Shown here: positions 24,723 to 34,136 of the stretch, in pieces
Position numbering within the stretch: the stretch's first letter is position 1
Layout: each line of letters starts with the position of its first letter
NCBI GenBank assembly: GCA_020637755.1
Contig: JACKJW010000005.1
Location: forward strand, 62,001 to 126,000
Reading direction: 5' to 3'
From: Brucellaceae bacterium
GTDB taxonomy: Bacteria; Pseudomonadota; Alphaproteobacteria; Rhizobiales; Rhizobiaceae
DNA length: 64,000 bases
Notes under the pieces: generated by a model
Databases searched by the model: none
What the model was told of the DNA's origin: nothing
What the model saw: only the letters and a program-made list of their open reading frames with translations
Translations under genes and position numbers: made by a program

Positions 24723-25742
24723 TCAGCGCGTGGCGCGGATCACCTTGTAGGTGCGGTCCTCGGCCACCATGCTCACCTTGCGAAAGCCGGCTGAAAGCGC
24801 TGCCTCATAGGGCAGTTGCCGGTTTGCGACCAGCAACAGGGTGCCACCCGGCTTGCAGGCATCCGACGCGGTGCGGATGATCGCCTGCCCCAGGCCCGGC
24901 TCCGCAGCCCGGCCCGTGTGGAAGGGCGGGTTCATGACGATCACGTCATAGGCGCGCGCGACCTTTTCGCGGGCAAGGTCAGCCCAGTGGAAGGAGACCC
25001 TGCCGCCCAGGCCCGCAAGGTTCTGGCGCGCGGCATCAAGCGCGTCGTGGTCAGCTTCGAACAGGTCGACAGAGGATATGCCCTGTGCTCGCTCCGTCAG
25101 TTCGGCGGAGAGATAGCCCCATCCGGAACAGAAATCTGCCGCCCTGCCCTTCAGATCGGCCGGGAGGTGCCCGGCCAGCAGGCGCGAACCCGCATCCACC
25201 CGGTCATGGGAAAACATGCCCGGCGCCGTACGGAACCGTCCTTCGACCAGATTTTCCTCCGCCGGTGGCAGGAAGATGTGCTCGCTGGCACGGTCATCGG
25301 GCCTGCGGAACATCATGGCGAGGCCATGGTGCTTGGCAGCCGTTTCGAGTTCGAGCCCGGCAGCCTTGAGGCGCTTGGCGAAGCTCTGGACCCCTTCCGT
25401 CTTGCCCCCCGCCACAACCACCGGCGCGCCCGGTTTCAGGCGGGAAACAGCCTCCCATAGCCAGCTCTCATTCTGGCCGCGATGGCGGCCGAGAAGGATC
25501 AGCGCGCCGTCAAACCGTTCACCGGATGCTTCCGGCCAAACGGGGGTGACATCGAAGCCGGAGCGGGCCAGCGCATCGTGATCGGGTTTGAAGGGCTGGA
25601 CCAGCTTGAGTGATGCGCCAAACCCCTGTGGCAGCGCGAGACCAGCACCGATGCCTGCCACGATCCAGCGGCCAGAGGCGGGCAGGTCCACCATGCCGGA
25701 GGAATAGGCGTGGAACAGGGTTTTCAGGCTGTCGCTGCTCAT
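24723..25742 (-). CDS. rsmC: RsmC-like 16S rRNA (guanine-N2) methyltransferase
   Basis: This 339-residue two-domain SAM-dependent methyltransferase matches RsmC (G1207 of 16S rRNA). The N-terminal half is a degenerate methyltransferase-like domain. The C-terminal half has the SAM loop RAADFCSGWGYLSAELTERA and the guanine-N2 motif DVIVMNPPFHTGRA. It sits just downstream of pnp and its terminator. Its stop is 4 bases from the convergent GGDEF/EAL gene. Confidence 0.85.
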   Translation of the reverse strand: MSSDSLKTLFHAYSSGMVDLPASGRWIVAGIGAGLALPQGFGASLKLVQPFKPDHDALARSGFDVTPVWPEASGERFDGALILLGRHRGQNESWLWEAVSRLKPGAPVVVAGGKTEGVQSFAKRLKAAGLELETAAKHHGLAMMFRRPDDRASEHIFLPPAEENLVEGRFRTAPGMFSHDRVDAGSRLLAGHLPADLKGRAADFCSGWGYLSAELTERAQGISSVDLFEADHDALDAARQNLAGLGGRVSFHWADLAREKVARAYDVIVMNPPFHTGRAAEPGLGQAIIRTASDACKPGGTLLLVANRQLPYEAALSAGFRKVSMVAEDRTYKVIRATR

Positions 25743-25762
25743 ATGCGGTTTTGCCTTTCAGG

Positions 25763-25792
25763 AAAAAGGCGCGGCTGGAGACCAGCCGCGCC
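25763..25792 (-). terminator. Rho-independent terminator of pnp
   Basis: On the minus strand a perfect stem GGCGCGGCTGG / CCAGCCGCGCC with a short loop is followed by TTTTT. It ends the rpsO-pnp region before rsmC. Confidence 0.9.
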
Positions 25793-25821
25793 TGCATTCA
25801 TTTCAGGCCGTGACGAGCCGG

Positions 25822-27966
25822 TTATTCGGCGTCGTCGTTCTTCTCGCGCTTCTCGCGGACGATTTCCTGGCCGGTCTCCTGGTCGACGACCTTCATGGAG
25901 AGACGGACCTTGCCGCGCTCGTCGAAGCCCATCAGCTTGACCCAGACCTTGTCGCCTTCCTTGACGACGTCCGTCGTCTTGGCAACGCGGTCGGCGGCGA
26001 GCTGCGAGATGTGCACGAGGCCGTCACGCGGGCCGAAGAAGTTCACGAAGGCACCGAAGTCGGCGGTCTTGACGACCGTGCCCTGGTAGATCTCGCCCAC
26101 TTCCGGCTCGGCCACGATGGAGTGGATCCACTTGCGGGCCGCCTCGATCTCCTTGGCGTTGGACGAGGCGATCTTGATCGTGCCGTCATCGTCGATGTTG
26201 ATCTTGGCGCCGGTCTTTTCCACGATCTCGCGGATGACCTTGCCGCCGGAACCGATCACGTCGCGAATCTTGTCGGTCGGGATGTTCATCACTTCGATGC
26301 GCGGGGCGAACTCGCCCAGTTCCGAGCGGCCCTCGGTGATGGCATTGGCCATTTCGCCCAGGATGTGCAGGCGGCCGTCCTTGGCCTGGCCGAGCGCAAC
26401 CTGCATGATCTCCTCGGTGATGCCATCGATCTTGATGTCCATCTGGAGCGAGGTGATGCCCTTGGCGGTGCCGGCGACCTTGAAGTCCATGTCGCCAAGG
26501 TGGTCCTCGTCACCGAGAATGTCGGAGAGGACGGCGAAACGGTCGCCTTCCTTGATGAGGCCCATGGCGATGCCGGCAACCGGGGCAGCCAGCGGAACGC
26601 CGGCATCCATCAGCGCCAGCGAGGTGCCGCAGACGGTGGCCATGGAGGACGAACCGTTGGATTCGGTGATCTCCGAGACGACGCGCAGCGTGTAGGGGAA
26701 CTGGTCGGCGGCAGGCAGCATCGGGCGGATGGCGCGCCATGCCAGCTTGCCGTGACCGATTTCGCGGCGGCCGGGCGAACCCATGCGGCCGGTCTCGCCC
26801 ACCGAATAGGGCGGGAAGTTGTAATGGAGCATGAAGCGCTCCTTGTAGGTCCCCGTCAGGCTGTCGACGAACTGTTCGTCCTCGCCAGTGCCGAGCGTGG
26901 CAACGACGATGGCCTGCGTCTCACCGCGGGTGAACAGCGACGAGCCGTGCGTGCGCGGCAGGATGCCGACTTCCGAGACGATCTTGCGCACCGTCGACAG
27001 GTCACGGCCGTCAATGCGGCTCTTGGTGTCGAGGATGTTCCAGCGGACGATCTTGGCCTGCAGCGACTTGAAGACCGTACCGATCTGCTCACCGGTCCAC
27101 TTGGCATCTTCGCCCTCGGCCGGCGTGAAGGCGGCCTTCACCTTGGCCTTGGCGGCATCAACGGCCACGTAGCGCTTCTGCTTGTCGACGATCTTGTAGG
27201 CGTCGCGCAGGTCGCTCTCGGCAACCTTCAGCATCTCGGCTTCGAGATCGGCGAGGCTTTCGGGATGGAAGTCGCGCGGCTCCTTGGCGGCCACTTCGGC
27301 CAGCTTGATGATGGCGCCGATGACCGGCTGGAACGACTTGTGGCCGAACATGACGGCGCCGAGCATGATGTCCTCGGGAAGCTCCTGGGCTTCCGATTCC
27401 ACCATCAGCACGGCTTCGGTGGTGCCGGCGACAACGAGGTCGAGCTTGCTTTCCGGCATCACGTCAATGGACGGGTTCAGCACGAATTCGCCATCGACAT
27501 AGCCGACGCGCGCGCCACCGATCGGGCCCATGAAGGGCACGCCGGAAAGCGTGAGGGCGGCCGAGGCGGCGATCATGGACAGGATGTCCGGGTTGTTTTC
27601 GAGGTCATGCTGCACGACGGTGATGATCACCTGCGTGTCGTTCTTGTAGCCGTCCACGAAGAGCGGGCGGATCGGGCGGTCGATCAGGCGGGAGACCAGC
27701 GTCTCGTTCTCGCTTGGGCGGCCTTCACGCTTGAAGAAGCCGCCGGGGATCTTGCCGGCTGCAAACGCCTTTTCCTGGTAGTTCACGGTGAGCGGGAAGA
27801 AATCCTGGCCGGGCTTCGGCTCCTTGGCGGAGACGACGGTGGCCAGCACCACGGTCTCGCCATAGGTGGCAAGCACGGCACCGTCTGCCTGGCGGGCGAT
27901 CTTGCCCGTTTCCAGGATCAGCGGGCGGCCGCCCCATTCGATTTCAACCTTGTGTTCAGAAAACAT
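25822..27966 (-). CDS. pnp: Polyribonucleotide nucleotidyltransferase (PNPase)
   Basis: This 714-residue 3'-5' exoribonuclease of the RNA degradosome uses phosphate. Two RNase PH-like domains are present: the first contains FFKREGRPSENETLVSRLID, the second RTHGSSLFTRGETQAIVVAT and GDMDFKVAGTAKGITSLQMD. They are followed by a KH domain (IRDVIGSGGKVIREIVEKTG) and an S1 domain (GTVVKTADFGAFVNFFGPRD). The start at 27966 (MFSEHKVEIEWGGRPL) matches the family. It lies downstream of rpsO, the arrangement kept in most proteobacteria. Confidence 0.97.
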   Translation of the reverse strand: MFSEHKVEIEWGGRPLILETGKIARQADGAVLATYGETVVLATVVSAKEPKPGQDFFPLTVNYQEKAFAAGKIPGGFFKREGRPSENETLVSRLIDRPIRPLFVDGYKNDTQVIITVVQHDLENNPDILSMIAASAALTLSGVPFMGPIGGARVGYVDGEFVLNPSIDVMPESKLDLVVAGTTEAVLMVESEAQELPEDIMLGAVMFGHKSFQPVIGAIIKLAEVAAKEPRDFHPESLADLEAEMLKVAESDLRDAYKIVDKQKRYVAVDAAKAKVKAAFTPAEGEDAKWTGEQIGTVFKSLQAKIVRWNILDTKSRIDGRDLSTVRKIVSEVGILPRTHGSSLFTRGETQAIVVATLGTGEDEQFVDSLTGTYKERFMLHYNFPPYSVGETGRMGSPGRREIGHGKLAWRAIRPMLPAADQFPYTLRVVSEITESNGSSSMATVCGTSLALMDAGVPLAAPVAGIAMGLIKEGDRFAVLSDILGDEDHLGDMDFKVAGTAKGITSLQMDIKIDGITEEIMQVALGQAKDGRLHILGEMANAITEGRSELGEFAPRIEVMNIPTDKIRDVIGSGGKVIREIVEKTGAKINIDDDGTIKIASSNAKEIEAARKWIHSIVAEPEVGEIYQGTVVKTADFGAFVNFFGPRDGLVHISQLAADRVAKTTDVVKEGDKVWVKLMGFDERGKVRLSMKVVDQETGQEIVREKREKNDDAE

Positions 27967-28203
27967 GTCTTGTCCTTTGCGTGTGAAACGGCGCGCACCC
28001 CCATGAAGCCGGTGCGGCGGCGTTTCGCGTTCTCTTGGCGGACGAGCCACGGGCAAGACAACGGGAGGCTCGTTTCAGGCACGGCACCGGCCGCGCGAGC
28101 ATCCTGCAATCCTGCCCCATGACCTGTCCCATGGGCGAAGCTGCGGCGTATTTCACTGACGCGGCAGCTACGGGTGGGCCCGTTGAACGGGTCCCAAATC
28201 ACG

Positions 28204-28234
28204 AAAAACCGGCCGATGGCGGACCACCGGCCGG
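28204..28234 (-). terminator. Terminator of rpsO
   Basis: On the minus strand a stem CCGGCCG / CGGCCGG is followed by TTTTT, about 12 bases past the rpsO stop. pnp is therefore partly uncoupled from rpsO, with a promoter or read-through in 27967-28203. Confidence 0.85.
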
Positions 28235-28246
28235 AACTGTCTCGAC

Positions 28247-28516
28247 TTAGCGGCGGATGCCCAGCTTGCCGATCAGGGTCTGGTAGCGGGCCTCGTCCTT
28301 GCCCTTGAGATAATCAAGGAGGCTGCGGCGCTGCGACACCAGGGCAAGGAGGCCACGACGGGAGTGGTTGTCCTTCTTGTGACCCTTGAAGTGTTCGGTC
28401 AGGTTGTTGATCCGCTCGGTCAGGATGGCCACCTGCACTTCCGGCGAACCGGTGTCATTGGCGGCGGTGGCATATTCCTTGATGAGCTGCTGCTTGCGTT
28501 CAGCGGTAATCGACAT
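28247..28516 (-). CDS. rpsO: 30S ribosomal protein S15
   Basis: This 89-residue primary rRNA-binding protein reads MSITAERKQQLIKEYATAAN with GSPEVQVAILTERINNLTEH, classic S15 motifs. The start is at 28516 with GAAAGGA upstream. A TTATAC -10-like element at 28615-28620 (minus strand) may drive it. In relatives it directly follows truB; here three unrelated genes lie between. Confidence 0.97.
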   Translation of the reverse strand: MSITAERKQQLIKEYATAANDTGSPEVQVAILTERINNLTEHFKGHKKDNHSRRGLLALVSQRRSLLDYLKGKDEARYQTLIGKLGIRR

Positions 28517-28684
28517 CGTACATCCTTTCGAAAGAGGAGATCGGGACGCCCAGGGCCGGGATGCCGTCCAGCGCGGGCCATGAATATCAGGCGCAACTGC
28601 GCGAGATGGCGGGCGTATAATCCAATTCTCGCACAATTGAAAGCCCTGTGTCTGAAAGCCCCGCCTCCGGCCGGCCCGAAAGGC

Positions 28685-29848
28685 TCAGGCGCCCGCAGGC
28701 GCAGCGCGCGGACCGGACATGGCGAGCAGCGCCGCGCCCAGCACACCCGAAGCAACCGATCCGGCCAGGACGCCTAGCTTCACCGCCTGGGTCATGGCGG
28801 GCTCTTCCGGGAAGGCCAGGAAGCCGATGAAGAGGCTCATCGTGAAGCCGACGCCGCACAACAGGCTGACGCCGTAGATCTGCGCCCAGTTCGCGCCTTC
28901 CGGCCGTTCTGCAAGTTTGAGAGCGGTCGCCGCCCAGGTGGCGACGAAGACTCCGACCTGCTTGCCGACAAACAATCCCGCCGCGATGCCAATGGTAATG
29001 GGATGCAGCAGCGCATCCAGGGTCATGCCGGCGAGCGGAATGCCCGCATTGGCAAAGCCGAACAGCGGCACGATGAGGAAGGCGACGGGCTTGGCGAGCG
29101 CATGCTCCAGCGTCATCAGCGGCGAATGCTCGCCGCCATCGGCCGGAATGGTCAGCGCCAGCACCACGCCTGCGATGGTGGCGTGCACGCCCGATTCGTG
29201 CATGAAGAACCAAAGCGCAGCGCCAAGCAGGAGATAGGGCAACAGACGATTCACACCAAGAAGATTGAGCGCAATCAGCGCAATGGTGACCCCGGCGCTG
29301 GCCGCCAGCGCCCAGAGATGGATCTCGTGGGTATAGAATGCGGCAATGATGACGACGGCGCCGAGATCATCAATGATGGCAAGCGCCATGAGGAAAATCT
29401 TGAGCGAAGCCGGTACGCGCGGGCCAAGGAGCGCCATGATGCCGAGCGCAAAGGCAATGTCGGTGGCCGATGGGACAGCCCAGCCGGCAAGCTCGCCATC
29501 GGGACCGCTGTTGAGTGCGACATAGACCAGTGCCGGAACCGCCATGCCGCCGGCAGCCGCAAGCGCGGGCAGGATGCGCTGCGACCAGCTGGACAGTTCG
29601 CCGAACAGGAATTCGCGCTTGATTTCGAGACCGACGAGCAAAAAGAAGATCGCCATCAGCGCGTCGTTGATCCAGTGCAGGACGGAAATGCCAAGCAGTT
29701 TGGCGTGCAGCGCATCTTCATAGGCGCCAAGCAGCGGCGAGTTGGCGATGATCATGGCCAGCGCTGCCGCCGCCATCAGAACCAGCCCGCCGGAAGTCTC
29801 GCTGTCAAGGAATTCATTGATCGGCGCGATCAGTCTGCGGGCATTCAT
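28685..29848 (-). CDS. nhaA: Na+/H+ antiporter NhaA
   Basis: This 387-residue inner-membrane antiporter has about 12 membrane segments. Ion-binding aspartates are visible in ALAIIDDLGAVVIIAA (the paired Asp of the NhaA family) and VPSATDIAFALGIMAL. MNARRLIAPINEFLDSETSG at the N-terminus supports the start at 29848; the longer frame adds 44 non-homologous residues. It handles sodium and pH stress. corA lies upstream on the same strand, about 100 bases away. Confidence 0.93.
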   Translation of the reverse strand: MNARRLIAPINEFLDSETSGGLVLMAAAALAMIIANSPLLGAYEDALHAKLLGISVLHWINDALMAIFFLLVGLEIKREFLFGELSSWSQRILPALAAAGGMAVPALVYVALNSGPDGELAGWAVPSATDIAFALGIMALLGPRVPASLKIFLMALAIIDDLGAVVIIAAFYTHEIHLWALAASAGVTIALIALNLLGVNRLLPYLLLGAALWFFMHESGVHATIAGVVLALTIPADGGEHSPLMTLEHALAKPVAFLIVPLFGFANAGIPLAGMTLDALLHPITIGIAAGLFVGKQVGVFVATWAATALKLAERPEGANWAQIYGVSLLCGVGFTMSLFIGFLAFPEEPAMTQAVKLGVLAGSVASGVLGAALLAMSGPRAAPAGA

Positions 29849-29948
29849 GAGGGGCCTTTCCGCGGTCAGGGTGCTTTCGCTTGCTATCGGTCCGATATGG
29901 GAAGCCGGAGTGCACCGGGCAAGGCCAATGCGGCTGAAAAGATGGGCG

Positions 29949-31019
<1,071 letters not shown>

Positions 31020-31035
31020 CTCCGGCCCCTTCCGG

Positions 31036-32469
31036 TCAGGCCGGCCAACCGGCGACGATCTTCACCTCGGTGAAATCCTCCAGGCCCCAGATACCGCCTT
31101 CGCGCCCGTTGCCCGATTGCTTGTAGCCGCCGAAAGGCGTTCCGGCGGACAGGCCGCGCCCGTTCAGCCGCACCATGCCGGCGCGCAATTGCCGGGCGAC
31201 GCGGCGGCCGCGCTCCGGGTCCGTGGTCTGGATATAGGCGGCGAGGCCATAGGGCGTGTCATTCGCCACGCTCACGGCTTCCGCCTCGTCCTCGACGGGG
31301 ATGATGGAGAGGACCGGACCGAACACTTCCTCGCGCGCGATGGTCATGTCGTTGGTCACGTCAGCAAAGATGGTCGGGCGTACAAAGTAGCCCCGGTTGA
31401 AGCCTTCCGGGCGGCCCGGACCGCCAAGCACGAGGCGCGCGCCCTCCTCGATGCCTTTCTGGATGAGGCCCTGCACCTTGTCGAACTGCATCTGGCTGAC
31501 CAGCGGGCCGATATGGGAGCCGCGCTCCTTCGGATTGCCGACCTTGACCTCGGCACCGCATTGCACGGCAAGCTCCACAACTTCGTCATAGACCGGGCGC
31601 TCGACGATCATGCGCGTCGGCGCGTTGCAGGACTGGCCGGTGTTTTCCATGCAATGGGTGACGCCCTTCTTTACCGCCTTTGCCAGATCGGCGTCGGCAA
31701 AGATGATGTTGGGCGACTTGCCGCCCAGTTCCAGCGTCACGCGCTTGACCGTGTCGGCTGCCGCCTTGGTGATCAGCGCGCCCGCGCGCGTCGAGCCGGT
31801 GAAGGACACCATCTCGATGTCGGGATGGGACGAGATGGCCGTGCCCACGCCCGGCCCGTCGCCATTGACGAGGTTGAAGACGCCGGCCGGGAAGCCCGCC
31901 TCGTCCACCATTTCGGCGAAGAGCAGCGCCGAAAGCGGCGAGATTTCGGACGGCTTCAGAACGCAGGTGCAGCCCGTCGCCAGCGCGGGCAGAACCTTCA
32001 GCGCGATCTGGTTGATCGGCCAGTTCCACGGCGTGATGAGGCCGACGACACCGACCGGCTCGCGGATGATGCGCTCACCCTTGTCGTTGAAGTCATACTC
32101 CCACTCAAAGGTCTTGATGGCCTTGAGGAAGCCCTTCATGTGCCAGGGGCCGGAGCCTGCCTGATCGTTGTCGGCCAGATCACGGGGCGCGCCCATTTCC
32201 AGGCTGATCGCCTCACCCATTTCGGGCAGGCGAGCGATCATGATGGCATTGAGTTTTTCGAGCAGGGCCACGCGCTCTTCCAGCGGCGTCACAGACCAGG
32301 TGGCGAAGGCGCGCCGGGCAGCGGCGACGGCCTTGTCCACGTCGGACTTCGCACCGAGCGAAATGACGGCGCAGGGCTCCTCGGTGGCCGGGTCGATCAC
32401 GTCGAGATCGTTCGGCATGTCCGGGGCCACCCACTTTCCGTCAATGTAGAAATCGCGCTTCCCGATCAT
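31036..32469 (-). CDS. NAD(P)-dependent aldehyde dehydrogenase
   Basis: This 477-residue enzyme oxidises an aldehyde to a carboxylate. Catalytic residues are seen in VTLELGGKSPNIIFADADLA (general-base Glu) and MENTGQSCNAPTRMIVE (catalytic Cys), with TPWNWPINQIALKVLPALA as the cofactor-channel motif. GGAGG lies six bases before the ATG at 32469. The aldehyde is unknown. It sits between truB and corA, which in relatives is not its usual neighbourhood. Confidence 0.92.
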   Translation of the reverse strand: MIGKRDFYIDGKWVAPDMPNDLDVIDPATEEPCAVISLGAKSDVDKAVAAARRAFATWSVTPLEERVALLEKLNAIMIARLPEMGEAISLEMGAPRDLADNDQAGSGPWHMKGFLKAIKTFEWEYDFNDKGERIIREPVGVVGLITPWNWPINQIALKVLPALATGCTCVLKPSEISPLSALLFAEMVDEAGFPAGVFNLVNGDGPGVGTAISSHPDIEMVSFTGSTRAGALITKAAADTVKRVTLELGGKSPNIIFADADLAKAVKKGVTHCMENTGQSCNAPTRMIVERPVYDEVVELAVQCGAEVKVGNPKERGSHIGPLVSQMQFDKVQGLIQKGIEEGARLVLGGPGRPEGFNRGYFVRPTIFADVTNDMTIAREEVFGPVLSIIPVEDEAEAVSVANDTPYGLAAYIQTTDPERGRRVARQLRAGMVRLNGRGLSAGTPFGGYKQSGNGREGGIWGLEDFTEVKIVAGWPA

Positions 32470-32562
32470 CGGAGCCTCCGTCTTTCGCATCGGTCGGGCC
32501 GCACTGTTGCAGCAATCGACGGGCTCCGCCAGTGGGAAAAGCAGCGCCGTTGCCGCAGCCTG

Positions 32563-33525
32563 TCACGCCGCAAAAACGCGCCTCGGATTGAACTGGCCGG
32601 CCTCGATGAAGCCGATGGCGAGCAGCTTGCCGCGCGCCGTCACATAGGCTTCGTCAGCCTCGACGGGCGCATCCCGGCCGCGCACGATCACCGGATTGCC
32701 GAGGCGCACCCGGGTGGCCGCCTCGTCGTTCAGCGCGACATGGGGCAGGTCCTCCAGCGCGGCGGCCGTGTCGATCAGGAGTGCGTCGATGGCTGCAAAG
32801 CGTGCCTTCGGATCGCCGTCCTCCGTTCCGCTTTCCGCATCGCCGCCATCCCCGCGCGCGGTTTCCAGCGCGTCCACCGTCACGAAATCTTCCGCTGTGA
32901 AGGGAAACACTTCCTCGCGGCGCAACATCGAGACATGGCCGAAACAGCCAAGTTGGCGGCCCATGTCGCGGGCGAGCGAGCGCACATAGGTGCCCTTGCC
33001 GCATTCGGTCTCGAAGGTGGTGGCGTTTTCGTCCATCGCAACGATGTCGAGCGTGTAGATCTCCACCTCACGGGCCGGGATATCCACCGCCTCGCCGTCG
33101 CGCGCCATATCATAGGCCCGCTCACCGTCGATCTTGATGGCGGAGAACTGCGGCGGGGTCTGGAGGATCGTGCCGAGATAGGCGGGAAGAATGGCCTCGA
33201 CCTCGGCGCGCGAGGGCCGCGCATCGGAGGTCTTCGTCACCTCGCCTTCGAGATCGTCGGTTGCGCGCTCCTCGCCCCATGTCACCGTGAAGGTGTAGAC
33301 CTTCGCGCCGTCCATCACATAGGGCACGGTCTTGGTGGCGTCGCCCAGCGCGATCGGCAGCATGCCTGAGGCCAAAGGGTCCAGCGTGCCGGCATGGCCT
33401 GCCTTTTGGGCATTGTAGAGCCACTTCACCTTGGCGACGGCCTGGGTGGAGCCCATGCCGGCCGGCTTGTCGAGGATGATCCAGCCGGAAACGCTCCGGC
33501 CCTTCTTCTTGCGCTGGCGTGCCAT
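32563..33525 (-). CDS. truB: tRNA pseudouridine(55) synthase
   Basis: This 320-residue enzyme makes the universal pseudouridine of the T-loop. The catalytic Asp is in KAGHAGTLDPLASGMLPIAL, with SGWIILDKPAGMGSTQAV before it and the TruB motif GTYVRSLARDMGRQLGC after it. A Gly/Asp/Glu-rich insertion lies at about residues 222-236. It starts one base after the rbfA stop, so the two are coupled. Confidence 0.96.
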   Translation of the reverse strand: MARQRKKKGRSVSGWIILDKPAGMGSTQAVAKVKWLYNAQKAGHAGTLDPLASGMLPIALGDATKTVPYVMDGAKVYTFTVTWGEERATDDLEGEVTKTSDARPSRAEVEAILPAYLGTILQTPPQFSAIKIDGERAYDMARDGEAVDIPAREVEIYTLDIVAMDENATTFETECGKGTYVRSLARDMGRQLGCFGHVSMLRREEVFPFTAEDFVTVDALETARGDGGDAESGTEDGDPKARFAAIDALLIDTAAALEDLPHVALNDEAATRVRLGNPVIVRGRDAPVEADEAYVTARGKLLAIGFIEAGQFNPRRVFAA

Positions 33526-33526
33526 G

Positions 33527-33940
33527 TCAGTCTTCCGAGCCTTCGTCGTCGTGGTCGAGATCGCGCGCCACTTCAGGGCGGCGCATCAGTTCGTCCATCT
33601 TCTGGAAATTGTCGAAGGCCGTATCGAGGCGGAAGCGGAACTCGGGCATGTATTTCATCTGGCGCAGCGCGCCCGACACCCGGCCGCGGATGAACTTTGC
33701 ATGGGCGGCGAGCGCCTTGATGACGGGCTGGCCGTCGGCGACACCGAGCGGCGCGACATAGGCGGTTGCGATCTTCAGGTCCGGCGACATGCGCACCTCG
33801 GAGACGGAGATCACGGTCTTCTCGATCAGCGGGTCGCGCACCTCGCCGCGCTGCAGCACTTCGGCCAGCGCGTGACGCACCTGCTCGCCCACCCGCAGCT
33901 GGCGCTGCGACGGGCCCTTTTCGGATTCAAAACGGGACAT
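33527..33940 (-). CDS. rbfA: Ribosome-binding factor A
   Basis: This 137-residue KH-fold protein aids 30S maturation. SQRQLRVGEQVRHALAEVLQ and VSEVRMSPDLKIATAYVAPL match the family, and the C-terminal acidic tail (DLDHDDEGSED) is common in Alphaproteobacteria. The start at 33940 is chosen from family alignment. It lies downstream of infB as usual. Confidence 0.94.
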   Translation of the reverse strand: MSRFESEKGPSQRQLRVGEQVRHALAEVLQRGEVRDPLIEKTVISVSEVRMSPDLKIATAYVAPLGVADGQPVIKALAAHAKFIRGRVSGALRQMKYMPEFRFRLDTAFDNFQKMDELMRRPEVARDLDHDDEGSED

Positions 33941-34136
33941 GGTCTTTCTTTCTTCTCGCCTTCCGGGATCGGACCGGACGGAACAATGGGCGATATAGGT
34001 GCTGGGCGCGCGAAATGCCACCCTCAATCATCGGGTTCAGTGGCTTTCCAGCCGCGCGCCCGTCCCGCCTCCCGCATGAAAAAGCCGGGTGCCTGCGACA
34101 GCCCCGGCTTTCCGTTTCAGCGTCAGATTACGGTGA

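Noticed and set aside
25810..28122. 770-codon open frame on the plus strand
   Set aside because: It lies wholly opposite pnp. Its protein is rich in His, Asp, Gly and Arg without any domain, as expected from an antisense frame of a GC-rich gene.
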